From Petrimonas mucosa (GTDB lineage Bacteria > Bacteroidota > Bacteroidia > Bacteroidales > Dysgonomonadaceae), in NCBI RefSeq assembly GCF_900095795.1, contig NZ_LT608328.1, positions 1,171,001 to 1,235,000 of the forward strand: a stretch of DNA of 64,000 nucleotides, read 5' to 3'. Position numbers and translations under genes: made by a program. Numbering within the stretch: the first letter of the stretch is position 1; each line of letters opens with the position of its first letter. Below, in pieces: positions 18,913-26,786 of this stretch. The notes beneath the pieces are model-generated. The model had not been told where the DNA came from. It searched no databases and saw only the letters and a program-made list of their open reading frames with translations.

Positions 18913-21066
18913 TCAATCGGTAAGTCGGCGGAGGGTGCGTTGCAGCTCCCGTTTCACCAGATCATCCTTTTCCACTTCGATCTGTGACTTGCAGAAGTCT
19001 ATGATCTCCTGTTTTCTCCAGGATTGGGTGTACCAGCCCAAAGCTTCGGCCAACAGCTGTCTCAGGGTCTGATCGTGAGACTCCCTCATGAAACGGAAAA
19101 GGGTGTCGAGGTAGGCAGCCTGTTGGGAGTTGCGAAGTGCGGTGATGGTGAAACGATTGTTGCGCGTTTCTGTTGCCGGATCGAGCAGCCCTTTCATGTC
19201 GCTCTCCTTGGAGATGAGGATCCGTTCAAAATTGCCTCTTTCGGCTCTCCGCTCATCGTACCAGATTCCCTGCTTTCCCTCCAGTGCTTTGTCGTAAGCG
19301 GCTAGAGCCGCCTCCTTCTCATAAAGTTCAACTGCACCCTTCACCTGGTAACTGACCCGCTGTGAGGTTCCCGGCGCTATCCACATGCCGATTAACTCAT
19401 CCAGAAGTTGGGGAGATTGGTTCTCGGAAGCGTCGATGGCAGCGAAGCGATTCAGCAGTTCGTAATCGTCGCGGAGCCCCGCAAGGATGGAGGATATGGC
19501 CAGATTATCTTCACTTTTTTTAATGAGGCGGTAGGCCATCAGCCTTGCTGTAGGCGAGGAGTCGCTTCTTTGGATCGAGAAGAGCTGCTCGGGAGATATG
19601 GCTCCTTTGGCAGCCAACCGCTTCATGGCCAAAGCTCTCACCTCCGGATGCTTATCCTTCAGCAGTTTTTTCCAGTAACCGGTATCATCCTTTTTGTGTG
19701 CCATCGCAAAGTTGAGTTTGTCGCCTCCCTCTCTGCTGGCAGCATACATATAGGTAGGGTCGCCAATCAGGTGCGATTCCAGGGTGAACTGCTCTTTTGC
19801 CCAGTTACCCACACTTACCCCCAACTCCAGCAATCCGATCAACTGGTTGCTCCAGATGTCCTGAAGCGTATTCACCGAGTTGGCCTTGACCACAACCGTA
19901 TGCCCGGGGTTGAAGATGTAGTGCCCACTGATGTAATCCTCCAGGTGGAAGGAGCCGTTGAAGCAGGCGTCGAGCATGATGAAGCGGGCTGCCGGGGTGA
20001 AATTTTTCAGGTCATCAATATGGATATCCATAGCGGCGTCCGCAAGACTGTCCTTCAGCATGACTGCCGGATCGAACGCATTGTTGACCCAGGATTCCGG
20101 CACGTTGTACTTCTCGATGTAATACTGTTTGGAAGCGGTGGTATCTTTTGCGTTACGGATCTTGCCCCGGAAGAACTTGCGGGCCATTTCCAGCCATTTG
20201 TCCGCCATGATGGAATAGGGACTGGCATTGAGATATTGCGTGTCTTCCGCACCGTGGTGATGCAGGATGGCCAGATCGAGATCCTCCCTCTCCAGTTCGG
20301 CCATGAGTCGACCCTTTATAAATTCATCGTAAGTATGGTCGATGTAGTTGAGCTTACCCTTCCCGTTCGTCAAGACGGAAAATTGATTCGTAAGCGAGAA
20401 TCGCTCATCGATACGTGCTGCCAGACTATTGGAGTGGTATCCATTTCCGGCAAAATAGGTGATCTGGGAGATTCGACGCGCTGAAGCTTTCTCCCTGACG
20501 GCTTTCTCAAGAAAAGTGCTGATCAGGTCGAACCGGCTTTTACCTTCATATTTGGGAGGTTTTATTCTTGCGGTATAAATTTCACTTTTTACCGTCTGGG
20601 CTCCCTTGGGCGAGAGACTATAGTAATGGAGGAGCGGTTGCAATGAGTCCTGTTTGAGATATTCGAACTGCAGGTCGAAATCGTCGTAGAACCGGTCTGA
20701 AGGTATGGAGGATTGATCCCAGGGACGTCGCTGATCCATCTTGAAGGCGGTGGTCAGATGTTGTGCGTCACGTATCATCGGTACAGGAATGTCGCCAATG
20801 AATACGGCCCCTTCCAGGTGATTGTTGAGATATAGTTGTTGCAGTTGAACCCGAATGGAGTCGGGAACATGCCATTTGTCCACAATGATCAGAGTCTCCA
20901 GTCCATCGGCTCGAATCGATCTGGCATATGCATCGATAGATGCTCCACAGTTTTCGCTGACAGCAGGGTCGACCACAATGGCGAATAGTCTCTGATGACT
21001 TTGTGGTGAAACATGAGACGAAGCCATCAATAGTGATAGGGCTAAAACAATCTTACAAATTTTCAT
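18913..21066 (-). CDS. exported caspase-like (C25-like) cysteine peptidase with HEAT repeats, paralogue 1
   Basis: A 717-residue protein, first gene of the operon. The signal peptide spans residues 1-22 (IVLALSLLMASSHVSPQ). The dyad is LDLAILHHHGAED (H271) and ARFIMLDACFNGSF (C368). C25-like landmarks: EGAVFIGDIPVPMIRDAQHL, PSDRFYDDFDL, IYTARIKP and ESHLIGDPTYMY. The C-terminal third is helical and HEAT-like (HPEVRALAMKRLAAKG, DYELLNRFAAIDAS, LRQLLAEALGWY). The His-Cys distance of about 97 residues is long for clan CD because of an alpha-helical insert. It shares nearly identical blocks with paralogue 2, indicating duplication within the locus. Confidence 0.8.
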   Translation of the reverse strand: MKICKIVLALSLLMASSHVSPQSHQRLFAIVVDPAVSENCGASIDAYARSIRADGLETLIIVDKWHVPDSIRVQLQQLYLNNHLEGAVFIGDIPVPMIRDAQHLTTAFKMDQRRPWDQSSIPSDRFYDDFDLQFEYLKQDSLQPLLHYYSLSPKGAQTVKSEIYTARIKPPKYEGKSRFDLISTFLEKAVREKASARRISQITYFAGNGYHSNSLAARIDERFSLTNQFSVLTNGKGKLNYIDHTYDEFIKGRLMAELEREDLDLAILHHHGAEDTQYLNASPYSIMADKWLEMARKFFRGKIRNAKDTTASKQYYIEKYNVPESWVNNAFDPAVMLKDSLADAAMDIHIDDLKNFTPAARFIMLDACFNGSFHLEDYISGHYIFNPGHTVVVKANSVNTLQDIWSNQLIGLLELGVSVGNWAKEQFTLESHLIGDPTYMYAASREGGDKLNFAMAHKKDDTGYWKKLLKDKHPEVRALAMKRLAAKGAISPEQLFSIQRSDSSPTARLMAYRLIKKSEDNLAISSILAGLRDDYELLNRFAAIDASENQSPQLLDELIGMWIAPGTSQRVSYQVKGAVELYEKEAALAAYDKALEGKQGIWYDERRAERGNFERILISKESDMKGLLDPATETRNNRFTITALRNSQQAAYLDTLFRFMRESHDQTLRQLLAEALGWYTQSWRKQEIIDFCKSQIEVEKDDLVKRELQRTLRRLTD

Positions 21067-21105
21067 TTTTTATCGCTTTTTGCTGATAGGTGTTAATACA
21101 TAGTG

Positions 21106-21113
21106 CAAATATA
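21106..21113 (-). promoter_or_regulatory. candidate -7 box (TATATTTG) for the peptidase-receptor operon
   Basis: TATATTTG on the minus strand, 40 bases before the ATG of peptidase 1, fits TAnnTTTG. The -33 region is AT-rich with no exact TTTG at 19-21 bases. It is the only good candidate upstream of the six-gene run. Confidence 0.45.
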
Positions 21114-21217
21114 GTTTATTTTTAAAAAGAATAATGCGGATTTTTGAATAAAATGTTGCTCTTCTTGAAAAATGGTTGATATTCAACGAGCATAAGTTCA
21201 GGTAGGAGAGAATGAAA

Positions 21218-21252
21218 AACGCTTCCCGACAATTCATGTTGCGGGAAGCGTT
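21218..21252 (-). terminator. terminator hairpin after tRNA-Glu
   Basis: An 11-bp perfect stem (AACGCTTCCCG paired with CGGGAAGCGTT) with a 13-base loop lies just downstream of the tRNA on the minus strand and is followed there by a run of five T. Confidence 0.75.
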
Positions 21253-21266
21253 CCAGAATAGTGTTG

Positions 21267-21338
21267 TAGCGCACAGCGGAATCGAACCGCTATTCATTGC
21301 CTGAGAAACAATTTTCCTAACCGTTAGAAGAGTGCGCC
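21267..21338 (-). tRNA. tRNA-Glu (anticodon CTC)
   Basis: The minus strand folds into a full cloverleaf of 72 bases. The acceptor stem GGCGCAC/GTGCGCT has one G-T pair, the D arm is TTCT-loop-GGAA with GG in the loop, and the anticodon stem is ATTGT/GCAAT with loop TTCTCAG (CTC at 34-36). The T arm AGCGG-TTCGATT-CCGCT is perfect and the discriminator is A. CCA is not encoded. A TAAATTTG box (21356-21363) lies upstream and a terminator follows. A CUC-reading tRNA-Glu is an additional isoacceptor next to the usual UUC one. Confidence 0.88.
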
Positions 21339-21355
21339 GTTATGGTTTGACACTG

Positions 21356-21363
21356 CAAATTTA
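21356..21363 (-). promoter_or_regulatory. candidate -7 box (TAAATTTG) for tRNA-Glu
   Basis: A TAnnTTTG match on the minus strand 18 bases before the tRNA 5' end. The remainder of 21364-21681 is AT-rich and shows no convincing gene. Confidence 0.45.
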
Positions 21364-21681
21364 GAAATTTTTTTTTTGTAGTTGCATCTTCAACCATAAT
21401 TTTTTTTATTTTTTTATTCGATGATTGTCGATGATTGCAGCAAAGGATCTCTGGCGCTTTTCATGGTCTGGAAAAACCGTGGCAGATCGAAAATCATGGT
21501 GTAGGCAGGGTATGAAACGATGAGGAAGATCTTGGGATTTAGAATTTGAGGTTGATGAAAAAATGTGTATTTTTGAGTCCGAGTTGATTCTTTTTCGGGG
21601 TGACCTACCAAACAAGCTTCTCTGTCAACAGCGGCTCGATGGGCGATGAAAAATTGTCCAAACCTGTAAAAATGTTATAAT

Positions 21682-22614
21682 ATGAAAAGCTTACAGTTGA
21701 TCTCGATACTTTTTTTGGGTTTCCTGATGTCAGGGTGTGCCCCAAAGAGCATTCCGGTGGTTGTCGCCTCCTATAACATCCGCTATGATAATCCGAACGA
21801 CGGGGAGAATGTCTGGTCTAACCGCAAGGAGCATGTCAAAGCCTTGATCCGGTTCCACGATTTCGATATTTTCGGGATTCAGGAGGGTATGATCAACCAG
21901 GTAAAGGATGTAGCGGAGCTCGACCAGTATGCATGGTACGGTAAAGGCCGCGATGACGGAGAATCGGCGGGCGAACATTGCGCCATCTTCTACAAGAGAG
22001 AGCGGTTCAAGCTGCTCGATTCAGGTGATTTCTGGTTAAGCGAGACTCCGGACAAACCTACCATCGGCTGGGATTCGAGAGTGAACAAACGGATCTGTTC
22101 ATGGGGCAGGTTTCGCGACTTGACAACTAAAAAGGAGTTCTACTTTTTCAGTGTCCATTTCGATAACTTGGGAGCTGTGGCCCGTCGTGAGTCGGCAAAA
22201 CTCATGGTGGCAAAAATTGGGGAGATTGCGGCAGATATGCCGGTAATTTTGGTGGGCGACATGAATTCGACTCCCGATACCGAACAGATAGCTACACTGG
22301 AGACCTTGCTGCGTGATACATATAAAGTATCGGAAACGCCGCCCTATGGTCCAGATAGGACGACCGGTGGATTTCAATATAATCCCGAACGGGAACGCCG
22401 GATCGACTCACTTGCCGTGGCACAGGCACAGCAGAGGGCTGGCGAGAACTCCGGCAACGCACTCCCTGCAGCTCCCCGTAGCAGAAGAATCGATTATATT
22501 TTTGTCAGCAACCCGATAAGGGTGCTCAATTTTGGTGTCATTACCGATTTTTATGGAAAATACCGTTTTCCCTCCGACCATTTCCCGATCGTTTCGAAAA
22601 TTATCATCAACTGA
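21682..22614 (+). CDS. endonuclease/exonuclease/phosphatase-fold lipoprotein
   Basis: A 310-residue protein with a lipobox (FLGFLMSGCAPKS, Cys at 19). EEP-fold landmarks in order: VASYNIRYDN (metal/Asn), FGIQEGM (catalytic Glu), FYFFSVHFDN (His), VILVGDMNSTPD (GDxN) and the C-terminal RIDYIFVS and SDHFPIV (SDH). The family includes DNases, sphingomyelinases and sugar- or lipid-phosphatases. In Bacteroidales such lipoproteins are common and their substrates mostly unassigned. It probably acts in the periplasm or at the outer membrane. A GH106-like gene follows 15 bases later, suggesting a two-gene operon. Confidence 0.9.
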   Translation: MKSLQLISILFLGFLMSGCAPKSIPVVVASYNIRYDNPNDGENVWSNRKEHVKALIRFHDFDIFGIQEGMINQVKDVAELDQYAWYGKGRDDGESAGEHCAIFYKRERFKLLDSGDFWLSETPDKPTIGWDSRVNKRICSWGRFRDLTTKKEFYFFSVHFDNLGAVARRESAKLMVAKIGEIAADMPVILVGDMNSTPDTEQIATLETLLRDTYKVSETPPYGPDRTTGGFQYNPERERRIDSLAVAQAQQRAGENSGNALPAAPRSRRIDYIFVSNPIRVLNFGVITDFYGKYRFPSDHFPIVSKIIIN

Positions 22615-22629
22615 AAATAAAACATTAAT

Positions 22630-25600
22630 ATGAAAATCTATTATGGCATATTGGCCGTTCTGCTAGTGATGGCTGGATGTGCAAAGCCTGAGACTCCCAA
22701 CGGATTTATTGATGCAGATATCTTTCTCAACCCACCGATTGAATACCGCTCTGCCCCGTTCTATTCTCTTAATGACAAGCTGGATACCGCCGAAGTGATC
22801 CGTCAGGTCCGGGGCTTCAAGGAGGCTGGTTTTGGAGGAAGTTTCCTGCACAGTCGCGGAGGATTGTTGACCGAATACATGGGTTCCGAATGGTGGGAGG
22901 TGATGGATGCTGCTGTCCGTACATCCAAGGAAATAGGGATCAATGCATGGTTTTATGATGAGGATAAATGGCCCAGTGGCTTTGCCGGCGGCAAGATACC
23001 GCTTGTTTCTGAAGATTTTCATGCCAGATGTTTGACCCGTGTAGAGAAGGATGAGGAGGTAGATGAGATCGACTCGGTTTTATACGAGGATGACCGCTAT
23101 AGGTACATTATTTACAAGGCCCGGATGGGGAACGGTTGGTTCAACGGAACCTGTTACACCGACCTGTTAAATTCCGATATGGTGAAGACATTTATCGACA
23201 GTGCCTATGCTCCATATCTTGAACGGTACAGGGCAAAGATCGGAAAGACAGTCCCAGGGATCTTTACCGATGAGCCCCAAGTTTCAGCAAGGGTATCGGG
23301 AGGCAAGGAGGGATCAGTAAGTTTTTCACCGGTGGTCATTGACAAGTTCAAGGAGATGCATGGGTACGATTTGCTGCCTGTAATCCCGATGCTGTTCGAT
23401 ACCATCGGAAATTACAGCAAGGTCCGTTACGACTATTACCAGACGATCTCTCGCTGCTTTGAAGAGAGTTTTGCCCGTCAGATCGGTGCCTATTGCGAGG
23501 AGATGAACACCATATTCACCGGCCATCTCAACGGGGAAAATACCTTCGAAACGACGATGGCCAATTCCGGCAATTCGATGATCAATTACCGGCATATGCA
23601 GATGCCCGGTATCGACCAGCTTGGGCTCTATTACCCCGAACTGAACATACCCAGGAGTGTGTCGAGTGTTGCCAACCAGTACGGTATTGCACGAAGGATG
23701 AGCGAGTCGTATGGAATTAGCGGCCATAATATGAATTTTGAAGACCGTAAGTGGTTGCTCGACTGGCTGACAATCAACGGCATCAACTTTATCGTGCCTC
23801 ACCTCACCTCCTACAGCATGAAGGGGGAACGCAAACGCGATTATCCGCCAAACTTCAGTCCTGCTCAACCCTACTGGGAGTATAACAGCCTGTTTGAGGA
23901 CTATTCAGCCAGAATCTGTTATGTGAATACCATCGGCAAGTACGCTGCCAACCTGTTGTTGATTCATCCGCTCGAATCGGAATATCTGGGAATCCGGAAC
24001 AACAGTTTCAATATTTACAGTCAATGTATGACCCAGTTGCTGAAGAGTCACCGAAACTTTGATCTCGGCGACGAGCAGATACTGTCTGAGATTGCAAAGG
24101 TTGAGAATGGCGAATTGGTAGTAGGAGAGATGGCTTATAGGTTGCTGATTCTTCCCGGCATGCTGGTTGTCCGGAGCAGTACGCTCGACTTGCTGGAACG
24201 TTTTCATGCTTCCGGCGGGAAAATTCTGGTATATGGGTATTATCCCGGTTATGTAGACGGAGAGTCTAATCCCGATGCCGTGGAGTCGCTGAAAAGGATC
24301 AGTCGGCTCGTAAGCGAGGATGAGTTTGTCGATCTGCTTGATGGTCTCCTCCCTGCAGAATATGCCCTGAAAGGTGTCGACAGCGAAAATGTATGGACCC
24401 ATTTCAGGAAGGTGGACAACGGGGGAATCCTGCAACTATCCAACACCTCCCGGCTCAAGGAGGTGGAGTGCAACTTGCAGTTTGCCGGGCCTGTAACCAA
24501 TCCTGTCCTCTGGAATCCCGAAGATGGAGCCTCCATGAAACTGACCCCGGGGGAAGATGGAGAGATAAAGCTCCGTTTTGCGGCGACCCAGTCGTGGATC
24601 GTAACCTTTGGTGAAGCCTCGAAAGATGCTGATCTTTCCGTTGAGTATCGGATTGGGGGTGAGAAGACCGAACTGATACGCATTCAGAATGCATGGGAGG
24701 GAAAACGTCTCGACCCCAATGCGCTGACCCTTGATTTTGCCCGGTATTCCACCGACAACGGGAATAGTTTCAGTGATCCCGAGCCGGTCATCGGTATTCA
24801 TCGGCGACTTACAAAAGAGCGGTACAACGGCTCGCTTATTTTGCAATTTGAGCCCCAGGTGGCCGATATTCCTGAAAACTGCTCCTTGGTGGTAGAGCAG
24901 TCACACCTGTACAACATTGCGGTTAACGGTAAAGAGATCCGTTTTGAGGGTGACAGCTACTACCGCGACCATGCATTACGTGTTCAGGATATTTCCGGAA
25001 CATTGAGAAGAGGGAAGAATGAGATCACCCTGACGGTGAACTATACCGCTCCCGAGACGGGTAGTCTGAATGCTGTAAAAAGGTATGGGACTGAGATCGA
25101 GAGTATCTATCTGGTCGGCGATTTTGGGGTAACCGCTGTCCCTTCGTCCCTGCCGGTTGGTCGGTCCCATAAGTATCGGGATAAGACACTGGTGGAGAAG
25201 CCGGTTTACCGCATGGAGCGTTTCGAGATATCCAGTGAACGGAGCCTGTTCGACAATGATCTGGTGCTGCAGGGATATCCTTTTTATGCGGGGAGGTTTA
25301 TCTTGAGCAATAGATTCAATGTTGAAAAGATTGATCCGTCGAAAAGATATCTCCTCTCATTCCCGGCGTTTGAATCGACTGCAGTAATTGTCAGGCTAAA
25401 TGGAGAGGAGTTTGAACCGATGATCTTCAGTCCCTGGGAAGTGGACATAACCGGTGCAATAAGGGAGGGAGAGAACAGGATCGAGGTGGAGCTGGTCAAT
25501 TCGTTGCGGAACCTGATGGGCCCCCATCACCACCGGGATGGTGAGCTGAAAAAGGTTGGCCCGGCCAGTTTTACGGGTAAGGCCGAGTGGCCCAACGAAG

Positions 25601-25728
25601 GGGGAGGTGAGGATAACTGGTACGATCTTCGCCTCAAGGGAAAAGCCACACTATGGCGTGATGATTATTGTCATATTCCCTTTGGCCTGCTTGGTCCTGT
25701 GGTGATCAGTTCGATTGCTGTCTTGTAA
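22630..25728 (+). CDS. GH106-like (alpha-L-rhamnosidase-type) glycoside hydrolase lipoprotein
   Basis: A 1032-residue exported lipoprotein (LVMAGCAKPE, Cys at 17). The N-terminal catalytic region begins with the typical RSAPFYSLNDKLDTAEVIRQ, FKEAGFGGSFLHSRGGL and INAWFYDEDKWPSG blocks seen in large GH106-type and related retaining glycosidases, with acidic residues in FYDEDKWPSG and IFTDEPQVS as candidate catalytic or metal sites. The C-terminal 400 residues look like beta-sandwich/carbohydrate-binding modules (CSLVVEQSHLYNIAVNGKE, REGENRIEVELVNSLRN). It follows the EEP lipoprotein by 15 bases. Family call from motif character; exact sugar specificity not determinable. Confidence 0.75.
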   Translation: MKIYYGILAVLLVMAGCAKPETPNGFIDADIFLNPPIEYRSAPFYSLNDKLDTAEVIRQVRGFKEAGFGGSFLHSRGGLLTEYMGSEWWEVMDAAVRTSKEIGINAWFYDEDKWPSGFAGGKIPLVSEDFHARCLTRVEKDEEVDEIDSVLYEDDRYRYIIYKARMGNGWFNGTCYTDLLNSDMVKTFIDSAYAPYLERYRAKIGKTVPGIFTDEPQVSARVSGGKEGSVSFSPVVIDKFKEMHGYDLLPVIPMLFDTIGNYSKVRYDYYQTISRCFEESFARQIGAYCEEMNTIFTGHLNGENTFETTMANSGNSMINYRHMQMPGIDQLGLYYPELNIPRSVSSVANQYGIARRMSESYGISGHNMNFEDRKWLLDWLTINGINFIVPHLTSYSMKGERKRDYPPNFSPAQPYWEYNSLFEDYSARICYVNTIGKYAANLLLIHPLESEYLGIRNNSFNIYSQCMTQLLKSHRNFDLGDEQILSEIAKVENGELVVGEMAYRLLILPGMLVVRSSTLDLLERFHASGGKILVYGYYPGYVDGESNPDAVESLKRISRLVSEDEFVDLLDGLLPAEYALKGVDSENVWTHFRKVDNGGILQLSNTSRLKEVECNLQFAGPVTNPVLWNPEDGASMKLTPGEDGEIKLRFAATQSWIVTFGEASKDADLSVEYRIGGEKTELIRIQNAWEGKRLDPNALTLDFARYSTDNGNSFSDPEPVIGIHRRLTKERYNGSLILQFEPQVADIPENCSLVVEQSHLYNIAVNGKEIRFEGDSYYRDHALRVQDISGTLRRGKNEITLTVNYTAPETGSLNAVKRYGTEIESIYLVGDFGVTAVPSSLPVGRSHKYRDKTLVEKPVYRMERFEISSERSLFDNDLVLQGYPFYAGRFILSNRFNVEKIDPSKRYLLSFPAFESTAVIVRLNGEEFEPMIFSPWEVDITGAIREGENRIEVELVNSLRNLMGPHHHRDGELKKVGPASFTGKAEWPNEGGGEDNWYDLRLKGKATLWRDDYCHIPFGLLGPVVISSIAVL

Positions 25729-25808
25729 AATATCTTTCAAAATGTAAGGATAATTAAAAATATATCTTTAATTTGCATCCGTTTATTCACTTTTAGCGAT
25801 ATTTTAAA

Positions 25809-26375
25809 ATGGAGAGTATGGATGCAATAACCCTGGAGAAGCTCCAGGCAGAACTGGATGCCCTTAAAGCTAAGGTCAACCGGCTCGAGAGTTCGCGTAA
25901 AGATCAGTTGTCAATTGCCATCGTATCAGGTGACATGGACAGGATATTGGCGGCCATGATCATCTCCCTGGCTGCGGCAGCAATGGACACCCAGGTGAAG
26001 CTCTTCTTCTCCTTCTGGGCATTGTCGGCGTTGCGCGATCCCCGGAAAAAGGCCGAGGGGAAGGATTTGATTTCAAAAATGTTTGGCATGATGCTTCCCA
26101 AGGGACGTAATAAGCTGAAACTGTCGATGCTGAACATGGGGGGGATGGGTCCCATGATGATCAAGAGCCTGATGAGGAAACAGAACGTGATGTCGCTTGA
26201 CGCGATGTTCGAGGAGGCTGCCGCCTTGGGTATCGAGATCACGGTATGCGAGATGTCGATGAACCTGATGGGCTTCAAACGGGAAGAGATGATAGACTAC
26301 CCCCATCTCCGTTTTGCTGGTGCCACCACCTTTGTGGCCGACGCAGGAGAGAGCAGCATGCAGTGGCTAATTTAA
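25809..26375 (+). CDS. DsrE/DsrF/DrsH-like family protein
   Basis: A 188-residue protein with an N-terminal coiled-coil-like helix (LEKLQAELDALKAKVNRLES), then the DsrE2-type core: LSIAIVSGDMDRILAAMIIS, VKLFFSFWALSALRDP, KLSMLNMGGMGPMMIKSLM, ITVCEMSMNLMG and the C-terminal AGATTFVADAGESSMQWLI. Cys in VCEMSM is the candidate sulfur-carrying residue. DsrE2-like proteins act with TusA-like carriers in cytoplasmic sulfur transfer; a TusA-family gene follows 12 bases downstream, supporting a shared function. Confidence 0.88.
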   Translation: MESMDAITLEKLQAELDALKAKVNRLESSRKDQLSIAIVSGDMDRILAAMIISLAAAAMDTQVKLFFSFWALSALRDPRKKAEGKDLISKMFGMMLPKGRNKLKLSMLNMGGMGPMMIKSLMRKQNVMSLDAMFEEAAALGIEITVCEMSMNLMGFKREEMIDYPHLRFAGATTFVADAGESSMQWLI

Positions 26376-26387
26376 AAAGTGAAAAGC

Positions 26388-26639
26388 ATGAGAGCAGAAG
26401 ATTTAAAAGGGTTATCTGTGACAGCTTCGGTGGATGCACGGTTCTCAGCATGTCCGGGTCCTCTTTTGGAGGCCAAGAAAGCCATGGCTACCATCTCTCC
26501 GGATGATGTGCTTGAGATCCTTGCCGTAGCCGAGGGAACCCGCACCGATATTCCGAAATGGTGTGAGAAGCAGGGACACGAATATCTGGGTGCGATTGAA
26601 GAAGAGGGTTACTTCAAACTCTATTTGAGAAAACGGTGA
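26388..26639 (+). CDS. TusA-family sulfurtransferase
   Basis: From the ATG at 26388 the protein is 83 residues; an in-frame GTG at 26379 is less likely. The TusA motif is present: DARFSACPGPLLEAKKAM, with Cys in CPGP as the persulfide-carrying residue, followed by the conserved helix and DIPKWCEKQGHEYLG. It lies directly after the DsrE-like gene, and the two probably relay sulfur between a sulfurtransferase and an unknown acceptor. Confidence 0.88.
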   Translation: MRAEDLKGLSVTASVDARFSACPGPLLEAKKAMATISPDDVLEILAVAEGTRTDIPKWCEKQGHEYLGAIEEEGYFKLYLRKR

Positions 26640-26646
26640 ACTTTTC

Positions 26647-26786
26647 TCATTCTATTCCCCAGCCGTAGTTTGGCTTATCTCCCATTTCAAGCTCCAGGAT
26701 TCCACCTTTCAGCAGATCGGCTGCCGGAAACCTGAAGCTGGTCAGCGGTCTGCCATTCAGTCTGGCCGACTGTACATACTTGTTAA
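26647..26786 (-). pseudogene. 3' end of the GH92 gene, cut off by an IS
   Basis: On the minus strand this reads NKYVQSARLNGRPLTSFRF, PAADLLKGGILELEMGDKPN, YGWGIE and a stop, the typical C-terminal end of GH92 enzymes (NKYVQSxxLNGKPL, GGxLxFxMGxxPN). It joins in frame to the main GH92 piece at 28882 once the IS and one TTAA copy are removed (ASRLN-KYVQS). Confidence 0.92.

Noticed and set aside
8686-21066. Caspase-like proteins as an abortive-infection or CRISPR-linked defence system
   Set aside because: All three have signal peptides, sit with outer-membrane transport genes and have no sensor, gasdermin or CRISPR component nearby.
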